NCBI GenBank assembly: GCA_029339505.1
Contig: JAQISU010000003.1
Span: forward strand, 15,713,001 to 15,777,000
Direction of reading: 5' to 3'
DNA from: Unio delphinus
Lineage: Eukaryota; Mollusca; Bivalvia; Unionida; Unionidae
Length of the DNA: 64,000 bases
Positions within the stretch are counted from its first letter, which is position 1. Each line of letters opens with the position of its first letter. The notes beneath the pieces are model-generated. The model made no database searches. It was not told where the DNA came from and worked only from the letters and a program-made list of their open reading frames with translations. Below are positions 53,492 to 61,978 of the stretch, in pieces. The translations under genes were made by a program, and so were the position numbers.

Positions 53492-53983
53492 ATGAACCAA
53501 GAATTCAGACAGCATCCCTTGATTTTAAATTATGAAGCATCCAGTGATGGTACTGTCAGACACTGCATTTTGAAGAAAACGGTCGGTTTTGTGACTAATC
53601 AAGGGTATTTGATGTTTAGCGCTGGAAAGAAGAAATATCACAATCATCGTTTCATATTTGAATGTTTTAATGGATTGATCGAGGATGGTCTTGTTATCGA
53701 TCACAAGGATTCTAATCGAAAGAACAATTCTTTATCAAATCTGCAAGCTATCACACAGAGTGAGAATTCCAAACGAGGAAGGACTGGCACTTGTTCAAAA
53801 AAAGCGAAACCCGTAAAATCTTTGAATACAATAACTAACGAAGAAAAAATATTTCAATCAATATATGAAGCCGGCAAGTATTTCAATATTTGTGGATCCT
53901 CAGTACGAAAAGTTGCAGAGGGGATTTATCGATCGGCGATTTCAAAAAAGACAGGACAGAAAGTTAAATTTAGTTACGTCTAA
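53492..53983 (+). CDS. HNH endonuclease with NUMOD-type modules, element 2
   Basis: 163 residues: NUMOD4-like LNYEASSDGTVRH, HNH core NHRFIFECFNG and IDHKDSNRKNNSLSNLQ, NUMOD1-like NEEKIFQSIYEAGKYFNI. Clearly orthologous to the element 1 gene, in the same place, with the same TAATG overlap. A homing-endonuclease origin is likely. Confidence 0.9.
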   Translation: MNQEFRQHPLILNYEASSDGTVRHCILKKTVGFVTNQGYLMFSAGKKKYHNHRFIFECFNGLIEDGLVIDHKDSNRKNNSLSNLQAITQSENSKRGRTGTCSKKAKPVKSLNTITNEEKIFQSIYEAGKYFNICGSSVRKVAEGIYRSAISKKTGQKVKFSYV

Positions 53984-54384
53984 TGCGTCATATTTTTCAT
54001 TTAGAAATATATCATTGTTATAGAATAATGAATTCTGAAAACATGAATAGCATCATATCCGAGATTTCAAAATTGAAAGGTTGGGATATTGAACTATCAG
54101 ATGGGTTAAATCCTGATCAAATCATGTCTGATTTTCAGGACATAGAATACGGAGTTAGCACTAACAAGTATATGCTACCAAAGAAGTATGCGCTCATCAA
54201 AAGAATTCAGAATTCTATTAAGGACTCTCTCGCATTTTCCAGTGACGTAAGTGTGTTCGCTCCGTTGTATACCATCGTAGAACGAATACGAAAAGAATTG
54301 GGGTACGAATACGAATTGAAAAAGGAGGTTAATTCTAAAGTTAGAAACCTACGGGCGTTAATTCAAGAAAATGAACAATTTTGA
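53983..54384 (+). CDS. Conserved small protein of unknown function, element 2
   Basis: 133 residues, same length as in element 1 and with few substitutions, mostly conservative (LSDGLNPDQIMSDFQDIEYG). Start overlaps the HNH stop (TAATG); MNSENMNS at ~54028 is the alternative. Helical and charged; no family recognised. Confidence 0.7.
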   Translation: MRHIFHLEIYHCYRIMNSENMNSIISEISKLKGWDIELSDGLNPDQIMSDFQDIEYGVSTNKYMLPKKYALIKRIQNSIKDSLAFSSDVSVFAPLYTIVERIRKELGYEYELKKEVNSKVRNLRALIQENEQF

Positions 54385-54554
54385 TTGACCAACCATTTAT
54401 CATTATTTGATTGTGACCGTCCCTCATAGAGATTTTAATTTTTTTTTAGCATTTTTTGATCAAAACTGTTGAAATCAGTGAATAAAAAATTGATGGCTGG
54501 TTCGGATTGATCACTTCCACGATGGTGTTAGGTTGGATTGAAAAATTGTTTTGC

Positions 54555-54563
54555 AATTGAAAA
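54555..54563 (+). promoter_or_regulatory. Candidate promoter motif, 29 nt before ATG, element 2
   Basis: AATTGAAAAATTG then GATTTCAAATA-ATG; same spacing as the orthologous gene in element 1. Confidence 0.5.
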
Positions 54564-54583
54564 ATTGTTTGCGATTTCAAATA

Positions 54584-55579
54584 ATGGTCAATGAAGCATT
54601 AACAACCCGATTGGCTCGTGAACGACTGGATGCAATCAGGAGATTTGTACCAATTCGTGACTCTGTACGGAATAAACTACAACAACGACAGAGTCTTCAG
54701 ACTGATTTTGCTGCGGGATCTGAAGAATTGTTTAAACCAGTAACCACAGCAACGAAGGGAGTAGAGCGCGCTATACTGGGAGATGGTCCCGAGACGGGAA
54801 AATCTGTTATTGGTGAACTTGAAAAAATAGCAGCGAAAACTGAACAAACAGAACAAATAGAACAAATAGAATCAAAAAGAACAGTTGATGATTTACGCGT
54901 GATATTTAACGAGGCGGGGTTAGCAGAAATTAATAAGACTGATCCAACAGGAATTCCTGAGCTTGTTGTTACGAATTATGAAAACAGGAAAAATATGTTG
55001 AAACCAGAATATCATAAGTTTGTTAGAAATATAACTCACTGGGCTGATATATTCTACAAAATCAAAACTGAAAAAACAGGTAGAATTAAGAAGGATAGTG
55101 CATCATATATTCAATATATCAATGCAGTGGGTATAGTGTATAAACAATACGAAGAGTTTAAACAACAACAAAAACCGCCAAAATTGCAAAGGCGGCGACA
55201 GCAACCTGCAAAGAAAATATCTTTTTCACCTAAAAAAAAACAACTACCACCTGATGATGATTTTCTTGATTATTTATTACAAGAAGCCGATTTAGAAAAA
55301 CAGGATGAAGCAACTGGTTATAGCGGAAGTGGATTGCAAGATTCCAGTGGAAACTCAAAGAGTGAAAACGCTAGCGTTTCATGCCCTGGTAGTGTTATCA
55401 ATGATATATCACGATTAGAAGTTCTTGTAGGAGGTTTCCGAGCTGGAAATAACTCACCGGAAATAATTAATGAAGCAGCTGATATCTGTAGACGGTTATT
55501 TGCCGGCGGTATCATGGATATCAGCACATATCGAGATTTCATTGGCGAGTTAGTGGAAAGTGGGTATCACAGTGATTAA
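54584..55579 (+). CDS. Conserved Polinton virion-type protein, element 2
   Basis: 331 residues from MVNEALTTRLARERLDAI. The N-terminal ~105 residues and C-terminal ~75 are conserved with element 1 (SVINDISRLEVLVGG, AGNNSPEIINEAADICRRLF). The central section differs completely, so it evolves freely or has been replaced. A palindrome-encoded NASVS is inserted just before the C-terminal block. LVGG|F fits the adenain rule. Minor virion role inferred. Confidence 0.75.
   Translation: MVNEALTTRLARERLDAIRRFVPIRDSVRNKLQQRQSLQTDFAAGSEELFKPVTTATKGVERAILGDGPETGKSVIGELEKIAAKTEQTEQIEQIESKRTVDDLRVIFNEAGLAEINKTDPTGIPELVVTNYENRKNMLKPEYHKFVRNITHWADIFYKIKTEKTGRIKKDSASYIQYINAVGIVYKQYEEFKQQQKPPKLQRRRQQPAKKISFSPKKKQLPPDDDFLDYLLQEADLEKQDEATGYSGSGLQDSSGNSKSENASVSCPGSVINDISRLEVLVGGFRAGNNSPEIINEAADICRRLFAGGIMDISTYRDFIGELVESGYHSD
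55366..55379. repeat. 14-bp palindrome in the virion-type gene, element 2
   Basis: AAACGCTAGCGTTT encoding NASVS; absent from the orthologue in element 1. Confidence 0.85.
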
Positions 55580-55596
55580 TCACCGAGACTGAATAA

Positions 55597-55610
55597 AAAC
55601 GCTAGCGTTT
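55597..55610. repeat. 14-bp palindrome in a spacer, element 2
   Basis: AAACGCTAGCGTTT, two bases before the AATTGAAAA motif of the next gene; absent from the same spacer in element 1. Confidence 0.85.
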
Positions 55611-55612
55611 CC

Positions 55613-55621
55613 AATTGAAAA
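55613..55621 (+). promoter_or_regulatory. Candidate promoter motif, 29 nt before ATG, element 2
   Basis: AATTGAAAAATGG then GATTTCAAATA-ATG. Confidence 0.5.
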
Positions 55622-55641
55622 ATGGTTTCTGATTTCAAATA

Positions 55642-56091
55642 ATGATCATACACTACAATCATGATAAACCAACCCCCGTCTACGTAGTTAATTCACGGTT
55701 TCCAGTTTATAGAGCATACTACGGAGATGGTTTAGGCAATACCATTGCGGGGTTATTTGCGAGAATGGCTCCAAAAGTGATGCCGTTGGCTAAACAACTA
55801 GGAATGAAAGCCATTGAAGTTATTCGTGATAAGGGTATTGGTGCTGTTGGAGATCTTGCTGGAAAAGCATTTTCAACTGCGAAGAATAAATTAACATCAT
55901 TAGTGAAATCACGAAAAAAGAAACCGTTACCGTCTACAGCGGAAATGCCTGCAAGTGTTAGTAGAATTATAAATAACGCAGTAGACGAAAAATTAGCGTC
56001 GATGGCTTTAACTCCCTTGATAAATCAAGGGGACCAAAGCAATATTGCAAATATGATAGCAGGAAGCGGCTTTAAAAAACTACGTCGATGA
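55642..56091 (+). CDS. Small basic minor virion protein candidate, element 2
   Basis: 149 residues, orthologous to 38281-38712. VVNSRFPVYRAYYGDGLGNT, amphipathic AGLFARMAPKVMPLAKQLGM, basic KSRKKKP patch, tail GSGFKKLRR after IAGS|G (adenain-like site). It has a six-residue insertion (ALTPLI) near the C-terminus. Located before the capsid gene; core or membrane-active role inferred. Confidence 0.65.
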   Translation: MIIHYNHDKPTPVYVVNSRFPVYRAYYGDGLGNTIAGLFARMAPKVMPLAKQLGMKAIEVIRDKGIGAVGDLAGKAFSTAKNKLTSLVKSRKKKPLPSTAEMPASVSRIINNAVDEKLASMALTPLINQGDQSNIANMIAGSGFKKLRR

Positions 56092-56129
56092 AAATCGTTT
56101 ATGATTTAGACTCTGATAAATAGAATAAA

Positions 56130-57545
56130 ATGTTCAAAAAATCACATGATCCGGCGTTTGATATAGACGCTCCAGTTGGCAAGGATGATTCTGTACGCGA
56201 TTATCAATATTACGCTTATCATGCAATAGACGCAAATAGTCGATCGCGAATTGAACTTCAAGTCCATGATACCAGTAAATACTTTTTGCCCTGTGAAGCA
56301 TTTATTGAAGTAGAAGGAGAACTTGTAACAGCTGCTGATACTACTGCTGTACCAGCACCGTATCCAGATGGTACTCAAGTCGGTTTTGTCAATAATGGTA
56401 TTATGGCGTTATTTGAGAGTGCTAGATATCTCATTGATGGAAAAGAAATCGAGTCGATAGATCGCGATGTTGATGTAGCTACAACAATAATCGGGTTAGC
56501 GAGATATTCCGATGATTATACAAGATCAGCAGGACCCTCTATGATGTTTGCAAAAGATGGTAAGAATACCGCTGGAGGAAAACAATTCGTTGTAAGACGA
56601 CCAAATGATCGTGCTGCTAACCCTGCTCCTGCTGGTATCGAAGATATGATTATAAACAACGATCCTAATTTCAATCTAGGAGCTGCAACACGAAACTCAA
56701 TGTTGCAAGGAGCGCGTAAATCATTTTCATGCGTGATTCCACTGCATCACATATTTGGATTCTGTAGAAACGTCCGAAAAGTTATTTATGGGGCGAAGCA
56801 TACAGTATCGCTTGTACGAAAAAGTGATGATAATGACGCAATTTGGAGGATTCCAGCAGATGCTGCAAATCCCAATGCTGATGCCGGTAAAGTCAATTTA
56901 ACAAAAATATCATTGTGGATGTCAGTGTTGACTCCAGCAATCACCGCAGAAGAACGATTACTATCATTTATGGACCAAGGAGGAAAGTCGTTGTTGAGTT
57001 GGCTAACCGTGAGTACAGATGTGAAGCAATCAAATCTGAACGGGTTATTCACGTGGAATCTAGCATCAAAACAAGGTGTTGCTGCGCCACGTCATATATT
57101 TATTGCGTTACAGGATAACACACGAGTTGGCAATCAACTCTCCAGCCATATGATATTTGATCAGTTAGGTGTGAAAGACGTCTCACTGAGAATAAACGGC
57201 CAACAGGAACCATCCGAGGATATACAACTTAATTACACCGAAAATCATATTGCACGCGTGTATCATCGTCTGTTGTCATTTATGGCACGCGATCAAAATG
57301 TGGATACTGGTTTGCAAATATCACAATTTGATTTTAAAAATCTGTATCCGATCTATTACTTCTCACTGGAACATCTCGATTTAACAAGACAGTCCGTCGT
57401 TGATATACACTTTAGAGCTAATGTGACTCGTGGTGCTATTGCTAATTATAGAGCGGTTGCTGTCATTCTCAGTGATAAATCAATGCTACTTGAAGGTGTT
57501 GGTGGAAGAATGAGAGTGGTAGATGCCCCAGTAGAAAACATGTAA
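56130..57545 (+). CDS. Major capsid protein (double jelly-roll, hexon-like), element 2
   Basis: 471 residues. Conserved stretches are APRHIFIALQDNTRVGNQ, SLRINGQQEPSEDIQLNY, QFDFKNLYPIYYFSLEHLD. Differences from element 1 cluster in short loops (for example NDRAANPAPAGIED). Full length and undamaged. Forms the capsid shell together with the penton-like protein. Confidence 0.9.
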   Translation: MFKKSHDPAFDIDAPVGKDDSVRDYQYYAYHAIDANSRSRIELQVHDTSKYFLPCEAFIEVEGELVTAADTTAVPAPYPDGTQVGFVNNGIMALFESARYLIDGKEIESIDRDVDVATTIIGLARYSDDYTRSAGPSMMFAKDGKNTAGGKQFVVRRPNDRAANPAPAGIEDMIINNDPNFNLGAATRNSMLQGARKSFSCVIPLHHIFGFCRNVRKVIYGAKHTVSLVRKSDDNDAIWRIPADAANPNADAGKVNLTKISLWMSVLTPAITAEERLLSFMDQGGKSLLSWLTVSTDVKQSNLNGLFTWNLASKQGVAAPRHIFIALQDNTRVGNQLSSHMIFDQLGVKDVSLRINGQQEPSEDIQLNYTENHIARVYHRLLSFMARDQNVDTGLQISQFDFKNLYPIYYFSLEHLDLTRQSVVDIHFRANVTRGAIANYRAVAVILSDKSMLLEGVGGRMRVVDAPVENM

Positions 57546-57585
57546 TTGAAATTGTAAACGATTTAGAATCAATCTATTATGTATA

Positions 57586-58065
57586 ATGTCATATAGTGTT
57601 ATTAGTGTTACGTTAACTCCCGGTCAATTAAAAAAATTGCAATCGGAATCAGCTAAAAAATGTGGAACCACAATCACGTTGAAACCCAACCAAATGACTG
57701 GTGGTGCAAATAAACTATCGCTGACAACTCGTCAAATAAAACATTTCAATGATGCACTTGCAGCCAAAAAAGGGGTTCAGATTACTCTTTCTGCGGCTGC
57801 TATCAAAAATATGATTAAAACAGGCGGTATATTTCCGTTGTTAGCTGCGATTCCAGCATTGATTGCAGCAGCAGCCCCAGCGGTGGCTAAAGCGGCAGCG
57901 TTAGGAGCCGTTGGTACTGCAGCAGGAATGGCACTAAAGAAGGCAACTGGGAAAGGATATAAAAAAAAGGGACGATCCGTTCACGGATTGGGTCTAAGAC
58001 TACCAGGAACCCCGTATTCGTGGTACAGCGGAAAGGGTCTAAGACTACCAGGAACGATTTATTAA
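57586..58065 (+). CDS. pX-like core/membrane-active protein, element 2
   Basis: 159 residues: VTLTPGQLKKLQ N-terminus, hydrophobic GIFPLLAAIPALIAAAAPAV, basic KKKGR, tail with one full GLRLPGTPYSWYSG plus a final GLRLPGTIY. MTGG|A fits the adenain rule at the same place as in element 1. A related LPGTPWAKYPG string occurs in the PLA2 protein. Confidence 0.78.
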   Translation: MSYSVISVTLTPGQLKKLQSESAKKCGTTITLKPNQMTGGANKLSLTTRQIKHFNDALAAKKGVQITLSAAAIKNMIKTGGIFPLLAAIPALIAAAAPAVAKAAALGAVGTAAGMALKKATGKGYKKKGRSVHGLGLRLPGTPYSWYSGKGLRLPGTIY

Positions 58066-58076
58066 TTGAGGAACCT

Positions 58077-58514
58077 ATGGTTCCCATGTCCAATTTTGAT
58101 TTAATGGATGCGGCTAAAAAACTCGCGATTAAAAACTTCAGAGGTGTCTTTATGAAAGATCAATTACCACATCAACCAAACAGCGTTGAAACCGGAATCA
58201 TTAATTTAGATAACAGCACCGGACCTGGAACTCACTGGGTTGCATACGCTATTGATCCACGTGGGATTGTCTATTTTGATTCATATGGATTAGCCCCGCC
58301 AAAAGAGTTTATGCGGTATATAAAAACCCTTCCAATGAAGACTTGGTATTCTACGCTACCAACACAACAAATGAATGACCCACCAATATGTGGCAGCGAA
58401 GTATTAAATGTCCTTGACGCTATTTCTAACTCCTTGAGTAACCCAAGCGGAAAACCACCACATGTTGTCGTGAATGAATACACTAGCAATCGCTGGAAAT
58501 CGAAACGATTTTAG
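58077..58514 (+). CDS. Adenain-type cysteine protease, element 2
   Basis: 145 residues from ATG 58077 (MVPMSNFDLMDAAKKLA; the second Met, 58086, is possible). Catalytic order as in adenovirus protease: His in GTHWVAYAID, acidic residue in VYFDSYGLAPP, Gln in LPTQQ, Cys in PICGSEVLNVL. It would process virion precursors; candidate sites exist in the pX-like, virion-type and small basic proteins. It lies 11 nt after the pX-like stop and is intact here, unlike in element 1. Confidence 0.88.
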   Translation: MVPMSNFDLMDAAKKLAIKNFRGVFMKDQLPHQPNSVETGIINLDNSTGPGTHWVAYAIDPRGIVYFDSYGLAPPKEFMRYIKTLPMKTWYSTLPTQQMNDPPICGSEVLNVLDAISNSLSNPSGKPPHVVVNEYTSNRWKSKRF

Positions 58515-58538
58515 AGAGAGAAAGAGTTTTACAATAAC

Positions 58539-59963
58539 ATGATTGATATTTGGGGGAGATCTTTGAAACCCAAACCCGATGACACTGCACCACCTGATTC
58601 TGTCAAGGATATAAAAAAAATAATTGAAGATGAAATCGCTGAGACGTTGAACTTAACAAATGTTGATCCTAATGAAATAGTTGTATTTCAAGACAAACAG
58701 GGTAAATTGAAATCCAGTGATGTGTCATTGAATGACATTTTGATACGGCAGCGCGACGCCGCTGAAAACTCTATTGCGCTGTATTCCAACGACGGACGAC
58801 TTAAACCAGGCGCACTTGTGTCTACGATCACCGACGCGATTGCTACCAACGAACGTGAGCTGAATGATTTTATACGAGGTTATAATGCTTTTCGCAAAAA
58901 TGTCGTACATAAATTTTTTGGAACCCCGCTTGTGGTTGGCATGACTCTCGCTGAAATTAAAGACTTGTTGAATTCATTCTTCGCTAACAAGGAAGCTGGA
59001 AGGATGATGACTGCTTCAGAAATCAAGGCAAATTATCTCGAGATTTTTAAAGTAAGCGAAGATCAAAAACTCACAAACGACATTGTTGGTAGGTTCTTTG
59101 GAACCCCGCTTGTGGCTGGCATGACTCTCGCTGAAATCAGTGAGTTTATCGGCAAGCACACTCACAATGCCTACATCGCTAATAATTTCTTTGGTGTCCC
59201 GGCTACATCTACAATGACTCTCAAAGATATTAATATGTTTATGGTGAGACAAACAACACTTAATACCATCGTGGATAAATTTTTAGGGAGAACACCTGTG
59301 TCTGAAACCACATCGTTGACAGGCATGACTCTCGCGGAAATTAAAAGCGCTATTGACAAACAAAAGCACACCAGCGATATTGTTAATAAGTTCTTTGAGG
59401 GCAGTAGCCTCCAAGATATCACGACGAAATTTTCTAACATCGACAACCATATTAAAACCCAAGCAGAGCTTAAAGTTGAAGACCTTCTGGTTTCATTATT
59501 CTTCTCTAACAGGGAGGAGAGTGGAAAAACAATAGATCCTACCAAAATCAGGGTAAATTATCTCGATATTTTCGACGATCTTTTTAACCTGAAAAGAATA
59601 TCTGAAAAGGTAAAGATTCCACATCACTACACGGGCGTTAAAAATATCGTGTATACGGTTAATCATGGAACCATGGATTGGATAAGAGACGGTTATACTA
59701 CATTATCCATCGGTATCTTGGGTCTCCCCGGCATAGTGGGCCCTGACTACAAGCCAACATGGGTCGATGGTATCTACAGGCTAACGTGGATCTCTATCGA
59801 TCAATTTAATATGATCGCGGACGGTAAAACCTACTCTGGTGGCACCGCGACGTTAATTATGGATGGTCGCAAAAAAAACTTTAATGTCGTCGCGGTTGAT
59901 AGCTCCACCATTAGATCAAAAATAGCCTGGTGTTTAGAACTCGTAGCTCATTTTTCCGACTGA
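58539..59963 (+). CDS. Fibre-like attachment protein candidate, element 2
   Basis: 474 residues against 316 in element 1. The N-terminus (MIDIWGRSLKPKPDDTA, then VDPNEIVVFQDKQGKLKSS) is conserved. After residue ~80 come about five repeats with the core FFGTPLVAGMTLAEI, then a beta-rich tip (NIVYTVNHGTMDWIRDG to CLELVAHFSD). Codons in the repeat region use more G and C (for example GCGACGCCG) than neighbouring genes, hinting at a recent acquisition. Conserved base, repeated shaft and unlike tip suggest a receptor-binding fibre; this is inference. Confidence 0.62.
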   Translation: MIDIWGRSLKPKPDDTAPPDSVKDIKKIIEDEIAETLNLTNVDPNEIVVFQDKQGKLKSSDVSLNDILIRQRDAAENSIALYSNDGRLKPGALVSTITDAIATNERELNDFIRGYNAFRKNVVHKFFGTPLVVGMTLAEIKDLLNSFFANKEAGRMMTASEIKANYLEIFKVSEDQKLTNDIVGRFFGTPLVAGMTLAEISEFIGKHTHNAYIANNFFGVPATSTMTLKDINMFMVRQTTLNTIVDKFLGRTPVSETTSLTGMTLAEIKSAIDKQKHTSDIVNKFFEGSSLQDITTKFSNIDNHIKTQAELKVEDLLVSLFFSNREESGKTIDPTKIRVNYLDIFDDLFNLKRISEKVKIPHHYTGVKNIVYTVNHGTMDWIRDGYTTLSIGILGLPGIVGPDYKPTWVDGIYRLTWISIDQFNMIADGKTYSGGTATLIMDGRKKNFNVVAVDSSTIRSKIAWCLELVAHFSD

Positions 59964-59995
59964 AGTACTAGCAATTCCCGCTAACGATGACAAAT

Positions 59996-60004
59996 AATTG
60001 AAAA
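59996..60004 (+). promoter_or_regulatory. Candidate promoter motif, 34 nt before ATG, element 2
   Basis: AATTGAAAACACTAG then GGATTTAAAATAACAACA-ATG. Confidence 0.5.
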
Positions 60005-60029
60005 CACTAGCGGATTTAAAATAACAACA

Positions 60030-60578
60030 ATGACTTTGTCATCGACGCAATGTCGCTATGATCAGGTCAGAGAATTTCAGAATAGACTCAAAACCCTCAC
60101 TGAGGAGTATCAAATAAAAATAAAAAAATACCGACGAAGAATCACCGCAATTGATGTTACTATCTACTCGGTGTCAAGCGTTCTCACTGGTGCCGGAATA
60201 ATACTTGCATCGGTTACAATGATTGCCCCGGTCGTAGTTCCAATTTGCATTTCTGCGGTGGCTACAATCGGGGGTATATTAACCGGGATAGCAAAAAAGA
60301 TATCATCATGCAGCCAGAGTAAACTGCAGAATTACTTACTTCAATTTCATATTGCATCAACCGCATACTCGCAATTATCATTGATGATATCGTCGTCACT
60401 CGATAATACGATTATATCAGATAGTGAATTCTCAGCGATGGTCAGTATTTTTGATTCCGCGATATCGAAATTAGAGCGACAACATGAGTATAATAACAAT
60501 GACAACACCGATGGAATCAGAAAACACGAACCCAAAAAACAAAATGATCTCAATAATATCAACATTACCAGATTGTGA
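60030..60578 (+). CDS. Membrane protein with coiled coil, element 2
   Basis: 182 residues; orthologous to 42226-42873 with the same KKYRRRITAIDV segment and two membrane segments (SVSSVLTGAGIILASVTM, APVVVPICISAVATIGGIL). It is shorter at the C-terminus because a ~150-bp duplication downstream brings in a new stop, so it no longer overlaps the penton gene. Confidence 0.72.
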   Translation: MTLSSTQCRYDQVREFQNRLKTLTEEYQIKIKKYRRRITAIDVTIYSVSSVLTGAGIILASVTMIAPVVVPICISAVATIGGILTGIAKKISSCSQSKLQNYLLQFHIASTAYSQLSLMISSSLDNTIISDSEFSAMVSIFDSAISKLERQHEYNNNDNTDGIRKHEPKKQNDLNNINITRL

Positions 60579-60728
60579 ATTCTCAGTGATGGTCAGTATT
60601 TATGATTCCTCGATACCAAAATTAGAAATAAATCATGAGTATAATGACGACACAGCAGGAATTACTTCAACAAATAGTGGAGAACACGAAACCAGTACAA
60701 ACGAGTATGATATCAATTACATCAACGG
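60426..60728. repeat. ~151-bp tandem duplication at the membrane-protein/penton junction, element 2
   Basis: Units 60426-60576 and ~60577-60728 both start GAATTCTCAG and share ATGGTCAGTATTT..GATTCC and CATGAGTATAAT. The first unit keeps a decayed copy of the penton start (ATG at 60484), the second has the real one. Confidence 0.8.
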
Positions 60729-61978
60729 AACCCGAGTTTAGTGTGAATTTCCCCTCTCCGGTTCCTGTGAGTGAAATCGCGCTTGCAAAACTACGAGTAT
60801 ATCACAGTTGGCCTAATATCAGATCAAAACCATTTGGTGGTCAACAACCGAATAACTCTTTAGTGTTTGCAAATAAGAATAAACCCGACGGAACTCCAGA
60901 CTGGAACGTCGTTTCGATACCAACAGGGTCATACCAAATCGAACAAATCAATAATGAATTCGCGCGTAGAATAAAATCGATTACTGGAAAAGAATCAAAA
61001 ATCGCTATAACAGTTCATGAGCCGACACTATCATCCGCAATTGAGATAAGCACAGAAGGATACGTCGTAGATATCTATCAAAGTTCTATTAGAACCGTAC
61101 TAGGATGGCCTGAAAAACCACCGGAAAAATCCACCACCGACTTAACCACGGATGTACAATCATATCATGAAATCAATCCCAGTTATCAAGATAATTTATC
61201 TGATATAAGAAAAGGAAGAATCGCCGATAGATTTATATTCACCAACAAAGACACATTGCAATGGGATTTTATCATTAAAAGAACAACCGACTCATCTGTT
61301 ACTATTTCATTTACGCTAACTGACGTCCGTGGTTATTTTAATGAGATTAAACAATTATATGACACACAACTAGAACAACTACGGAAAACAAGATCGCAAA
61401 AACACGTTGAAATAATAAATCAGCTTATATCGGACATGAAATATATCTATGAACTAATTATTCAAACAATAATTAATGACAACAGCGACAATAAACAACG
61501 ATTCCTAACCGATTACAATATCACAGAAGACAATCTGCGTAATTTCAAGTTTCCGAAATACAACGCTGATGAATTAGCAAAAATTGTTAAAACCGATATC
61601 AAAGCACTACAAAAATCAGACTCAACTGTCCTCCTCAAACATAATAATGATCCAGATGATGGTGGTAGGCATATCGCTCCGTTCAACGTGAATATTTCAA
61701 CGGTGATTGCACTTAATTTAGTGTGTGATGTTATCGAAGGAAGCTATCAAATTAATCTCGAACGATCAAATCAAGCTCAGCAAGGATATATTCTTTATTC
61801 ATTTGCACCAACAGCTCCTCCAGGATTCCTAATTATTGAAAACCCAATTAATCCTGTCTATATGCGATGCCATAATAATTCATTAACCAGAATTAATTTC
61901 AAACTCACCGACCAGTCAAATAATCTGATTGATTTACAAGAAGAGGTGTTAGCGATTAGTTTGTTTGTAAAGTCCTAA
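60635..61978 (+). CDS. Penton-like minor capsid protein, element 2
   Basis: 447 residues. Conserved ends: MISITSTEPEFSVNFPSPVP, IPTGSYQIEQINNEFARRI and the C-terminal RINFKLTDQSNNLIDLQEEV-LAISLFVKS. The middle (about residues 155-330) is unlike element 1 and rich in charged helical sequence, perhaps an exposed insertion. The stop codon abuts the terminal repeat. Expected at the capsid vertices, where a fibre would attach. Confidence 0.82.
   Translation: MSIMTTQQELLQQIVENTKPVQTSMISITSTEPEFSVNFPSPVPVSEIALAKLRVYHSWPNIRSKPFGGQQPNNSLVFANKNKPDGTPDWNVVSIPTGSYQIEQINNEFARRIKSITGKESKIAITVHEPTLSSAIEISTEGYVVDIYQSSIRTVLGWPEKPPEKSTTDLTTDVQSYHEINPSYQDNLSDIRKGRIADRFIFTNKDTLQWDFIIKRTTDSSVTISFTLTDVRGYFNEIKQLYDTQLEQLRKTRSQKHVEIINQLISDMKYIYELIIQTIINDNSDNKQRFLTDYNITEDNLRNFKFPKYNADELAKIVKTDIKALQKSDSTVLLKHNNDPDDGGRHIAPFNVNISTVIALNLVCDVIEGSYQINLERSNQAQQGYILYSFAPTAPPGFLIIENPINPVYMRCHNNSLTRINFKLTDQSNNLIDLQEEVLAISLFVKS

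Noticed and set aside
60484..60741. 85-codon frame before the penton gene in element 2
   Set aside because: Decayed duplicate of the gene junction; mixes pieces of two genes and has no counterpart in element 1.
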